Origin: an uncultured Alphaproteobacteria bacterium
GTDB lineage: Bacteria > Pseudomonadota > Alphaproteobacteria > HIMB59
Assembly: GCA_902521795.1 (NCBI GenBank)
Contig: CABYSX010000002.1
Coordinates: 62,001-126,000, forward strand
Direction: 5' to 3'
Length of the DNA: 64,000 bases
Within the stretch, counting starts at the first letter, position 1. Every line of letters starts with the position of its first letter. Both the position numbers and the translations under genes were made by a program. Below are positions 61,215 through 64,000 of the stretch, piece by piece. The notes beneath the pieces were generated by a model. It was not told the origin of the DNA and ran no database searches. It saw only the letters and a list, made by a program, of their open reading frames with translations.

Positions 61215-62522
61215 TCATAATTTAAATAGATTATATTTAAACTTTAAATTATAAAAAATAATAAAAATTACCGAAAAATAATTTAATGAACTCAAATATG
61301 TATTATAAAAACTTACACTAGGAGCAAATGGGAAATATATACAAATTGTTGAAATTATACAAAACTTATATAGGTGATCTGAATAATATTTTTTACTTAA
61401 AACTATTAACTTAAACTCTTTTAAAATAAAAAAGTAAAATAAAAGTAAGATGGTAAAAGCAAAAACACCATTTTCCGAAAAAATTTGAAGATAAAAGTTA
61501 TGTGGATGAGTAGAACAAGAGTTTAAATAAATAATATTATTACTATCCTCATCTATAAAACTATCGTAAGAATAAACAAATTCTTTTGCAGAGCAATTTA
61601 TACTAAAACTATCAGTTCCGACACCAGTAATAAGATTTTTCTCAATCATATTTAATGCAGTTTTATAATGTCCGATATAATGATTAGGGTATATTTGAAA
61701 TTTATTATTTTCAAATAATTGATCTACGGTCTTGCCTATTAATTTTTCACTAATATTTGGAGTTAAAAACAGAATTAAGAAAAATGAAGGTATAAAAATT
61801 AATGAAATTTTAAAAATTTTTTTCCAGTAGTCTCTATAAGCAAATAAGATCAAAAAATTCATAAAAATAAACATAAAAGTAGAAGTTCTGTGAAAGCTTA
61901 AAACTATGAGAATTGCTGAAATAATAAGAATTATTAAAGTTATAATATTTACTCTTTTATATATTGAAAGACTTAATCCGAAAAATAATGGATAAATTTT
62001 AATTAAATAAATACCAAGAATTTTATATATAAATACCCCTTTAAAACCCTCTACATATGGGTCATAAAATCCATGATAGGCTATGTCAGTCGTAGGCATA
62101 GGGCCGGATATAGCTTCGTAAATTACAAATAAAAGTAAAATTATTATTGAAAAACATATAGACCAATATAGAAATACGAAATTTTCATTTCTAAATTTGC
62201 TAAATATAAAAATACCAGCTAGAAAATAAAAATAATAAGGAGCATATAATAAAGTAGCATTAAAAGATAATCTCAAATTAATAGAAAAAAAACTTGTTAA
62301 AAACAATATACAAATGAATAGAAGAAAAATAATCATGTATTTATTTTTAATTAAGAACAAATATTTATTATAAAAAATTAGATAAATTCCGTAAATTGCA
62401 ATAATTACGCTTAATAAATTATTTAAGGCAGGACCAAATAAAAATAAAAAAGGAAAAAAACTAAAAATTAATAAAAAAAAATTTTTATAATTTAAATTTC
62501 TTAATAAAATCTCTAGGGACAT
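61215..62522 (-). CDS. O-antigen ligase/polymerase-like membrane protein (Wzy/WaaL family)
   Basis: 435 residues with about ten to twelve transmembrane helices, most of them within the first 250 residues. A large periplasmic loop (about 265-335) contains LITGVGTDSFSINC and CSTHPHNFYLQIFSENG (split). The sequence H-P-H-N-x-x-L-x-x-x-x-E-x-G is the catalytic-loop signature of the WaaL/Wzy superfamily. It may ligate O-antigen to lipid A-core or polymerise repeat units; the two cannot be separated by eye. Neighbours are an OTC-like gene and a Wzz-like gene, supporting a polysaccharide locus. Confidence 0.82.
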   Translation of the reverse strand: MSLEILLRNLNYKNFFLLIFSFFPFLFLFGPALNNLLSVIIAIYGIYLIFYNKYLFLIKNKYMIIFLLFICILFLTSFFSINLRLSFNATLLYAPYYFYFLAGIFIFSKFRNENFVFLYWSICFSIIILLLFVIYEAISGPMPTTDIAYHGFYDPYVEGFKGVFIYKILGIYLIKIYPLFFGLSLSIYKRVNIITLIILIISAILIVLSFHRTSTFMFIFMNFLILFAYRDYWKKIFKISLIFIPSFFLILFLTPNISEKLIGKTVDQLFENNKFQIYPNHYIGHYKTALNMIEKNLITGVGTDSFSINCSAKEFVYSYDSFIDEDSNNIIYLNSCSTHPHNFYLQIFSENGVFAFTILLLFYFFILKEFKLIVLSKKYYSDHLYKFCIISTICIYFPFAPSVSFYNTYLSSLNYFSVIFIIFYNLKFKYNLFKL

Positions 62523-62528
62523 TTATGT

Positions 62529-63416
62529 TTATATAAATAACCATTTAAGAATGCCTTTTTGGGCAATCATCCTATTTTTAGCTTGATCTAAAACAATAGA
62601 TTTTTCGCTTTCTATGACTTCTTTTGTTACTTCATTACCTATATTGGCAGGTAAACAATGTGCAAAAACACAATTATCTTTTGTTTTATTCATAAGGCCT
62701 TCGTTAACTTGGAACTTATTTAATAAAATTTTTTTGTTATTATTTGCTTTGTCATTCATAGACTCATAAACATCAGTCATGATACAGTTTGAATTACTAA
62801 TTACTCTATCATCTAAATCAAAATAGAAATTAGCTATATCATTTTTTGGAAAAAAACTAATTTTTTCATTATAAATTTCTTTATCAGTAAAAATATTAAA
62901 CTTAATTTCAGGAAAAATTTGGATGAACTCTAAATAACTGAATAAAACATTATTCATGTCTCCAAACCAAGAGATTTCTAAATTATCTAAAGAAATAAAA
63001 TGTTTCCTTAAAGTGTAAATATCAGAGATTATCTGACATGGATGAGACTTTTCGGATAATCCATTAATAATTGGATTTTTAAAATAAGATACAGCTTTTT
63101 CTAATTTTTTGTGACTATCTGTTCTATAAACGATACCGTCTAAATAGATATTAAACATTTTAAAAGTATCTTCGAATGTTTCATTTCTTTTAAAATTTAA
63201 CTTTTCAAAATCTATATCTATGAAATTTCCTCCTAATTGGCTAATACCAACTTGAAAAGAAATTCTTGTTCTAGTTGAATATTTTTCAAATATTAAACCT
63301 ATACATTTGTTATTGAGAATTTTGTCGTTCGAATTATTGACTAAATCATCGGTAAAGGAAAAAATATCTTCAATATCTTTTTTATTGAGGTCTGAAATAT
63401 CTAATAAACTTTTCAT
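62529..63416 (-). CDS. argF: Ornithine carbamoyltransferase-like protein
   Basis: Carbamoyl-phosphate-dependent transferase of the aspartate/ornithine family. The start is set at MKSLLDISDL, five codons inside the track ORF. EKYSTRTRISFQVGISQLGG (about 45-64) contains the carbamoyl-phosphate STRTR motif, INGLSEKSHPCQIISDIYTL (about 117) the HPCQ motif, and FAHCLPANIG (about 252) the ornithine-site HCLP. 295 residues, typical of ArgF. Unusually, it lies in a polysaccharide locus next to a WaaL/Wzy-like gene and divergent from a Wzz-like gene rather than with argD, so a carbamoylated-sugar or amino-acid role is possible. Confidence 0.82.
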   Translation of the reverse strand: MKSLLDISDLNKKDIEDIFSFTDDLVNNSNDKILNNKCIGLIFEKYSTRTRISFQVGISQLGGNFIDIDFEKLNFKRNETFEDTFKMFNIYLDGIVYRTDSHKKLEKAVSYFKNPIINGLSEKSHPCQIISDIYTLRKHFISLDNLEISWFGDMNNVLFSYLEFIQIFPEIKFNIFTDKEIYNEKISFFPKNDIANFYFDLDDRVISNSNCIMTDVYESMNDKANNNKKILLNKFQVNEGLMNKTKDNCVFAHCLPANIGNEVTKEVIESEKSIVLDQAKNRMIAQKGILKWLFI

Positions 63417-63473
63417 GCATAATATATACAATATTATATTAATTTATTAATATAATTATATATAAGTTAAAAA

Positions 63474-64000
63474 ATGTCAAAAAATGTTAAAATCCAAAAA
63501 AAACAAGATTTAAATTTTTTTTATCTTTTATCAATTATTTATAAAAATTTAATTTTATTTCTAATTTTAACTATTATACCTATTTTTATCGCTTTTATAA
63601 CTTTCTATCAATCAAAGGATGAGTATATCTATGAAATTGTTTTTACACAGAATTACGTTGAAATAGAGCACCAAAGTGTCAAATGTTTAATATCTGATAA
63701 AATTCCATGTAGATATGACATATATATAAATAAGTTACTCGAAGATTATAAAAGTTACATAGATTTTAAAATATTTAAAAATAATTTGCAGTTAAAAGGA
63801 GATAATGTAGGAGATCTAAAACTTATAGAACAATTTGTAAGATCATCAAATGAAAAAATATCAAAAAATATTTACGAAAAAAATGTGAATAAATTAAAGA
63901 TGATACAAAATATAATAAATGATCCAAAGTATAATTTTCAAAAAGATGATTTTTTTGTAGGAAATATTTTTTATTTAAATGATTTACTTAATAAATTTGA
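63474..64000 (+). CDS. Wzz-like chain-length determinant (5' part; continues past window)
   Basis: Open from the ATG at 63474 to the window end, about 175 residues. A basic cytoplasmic start is followed by one transmembrane helix (NLILFLILTIIPIFIAFITF, about 25-44). A periplasmic region rich in Lys, Asn and Ile follows, with helical segments. This topology, and the position in a polysaccharide locus opposite an O-antigen-ligase gene, fit a Wzz/GumC-type regulator of polysaccharide length, but the second helix and conserved Pro-rich end lie outside the window. Confidence 0.5.
   Translation, partial: MSKNVKIQKKQDLNFFYLLSIIYKNLILFLILTIIPIFIAFITFYQSKDEYIYEIVFTQNYVEIEHQSVKCLISDKIPCRYDIYINKLLEDYKSYIDFKIFKNNLQLKGDNVGDLKLIEQFVRSSNEKISKNIYEKNVNKLKMIQNIINDPKYNFQKDDFFVGNIFYLNDLLNKF

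Noticed and set aside
1-64000. tRNA or rRNA genes, insertion sequences, prophage, CRISPR arrays
   Set aside because: Gaps are too short and none contains cloverleaf-like, transposase-like or regularly spaced repeat sequence on either strand.

Overview
The window is strongly AT-rich and very tightly packed. Neighbouring genes overlap by 1-30 bases, many as ATGA or TAATG junctions. There are no tRNA or rRNA genes, no insertion sequences, no CRISPR array and no gene-free stretch over about 200 bases. Gene content points to a streamlined marine alphaproteobacterium of the SAR11/HIMB59-like kind. The pointers are a C4-type 5-aminolevulinate synthase, the Tol-Pal run next to tilS, ftsH and glmM, hisZ beside purA, DUF1013 after bL31, DUF3563, an AapJQMP amino-acid transporter and a ChrR-regulon-like photolyase/cyclopropane-synthase cassette. 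This placement is inferred from gene content, not from a phylogenetic tree.

Layout. 1-6.9 kb (minus): the distal part of the division and cell-wall cluster, murG-murC-murB-ddl-ftsQ-ftsA-ftsZ (ftsZ is cut by the window edge). 6.9-8.5 kb (plus): a pseudouridine synthase and the heat-shock sigma factor RpoH. 8.5-22.9 kb (minus): one long run of zauP-like, zapA, fthC, a YmdB-like phosphoesterase, yebC, a small PD-(D/E)XK nuclease, tolQRAB-pal-cpoB, tilS, ftsH, glmM, hisZ and purA. ruvC, ruvA, ruvB and ybgC, which commonly lie between yebC and tolQ, are missing; only the small nuclease lies there. 23.0-29.1 kb (plus): tkt-gap-fba (without pgk), efp, an inositol-phosphatase gene, rpmE and DUF1013.

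29.1-34.5 kb (minus): DUF3833 lipoprotein, Cfa-like methyltransferase, DUF1365, FAD oxidoreductase, a photolyase whose frame has no ATG/GTG/TTG start, and bL33. This set resembles the light/singlet-oxygen gene sets of other proteobacteria. 34.5-38.5 kb (minus): trhO, hemA, a luciferase-like oxidoreductase and an SDR. 38.5-44.2 kb (plus): a compact heme operon hemC-hemB-hemE-hemH-hemF-hemJ. Its HemC carries an extra C-terminal domain that may supply the otherwise missing uroporphyrinogen-III synthase step.

44.2-51.5 kb is accessory: MATE and LysE-type exporters, TauE/SafE, a DUF3445 protein, a short TAXI-like periplasmic protein, an M19 dipeptidase and several very small proteins. It also holds a candidate structured RNA leader upstream of DUF2721. 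51.5-55.7 kb (minus): the AapJQMP transporter with an internal hairpin after aapJ. 55.8-60.7 kb: a nucleotide-sugar dehydrogenase, then fhs behind a perfect GntR-like palindrome, apaG and trkH. 60.7 kb to the end: an exported protein of unknown function, an O-antigen-ligase-like protein, an ornithine-carbamoyltransferase homologue and the start of a Wzz-like chain-length regulator, suggesting a surface-polysaccharide locus that continues beyond the window.
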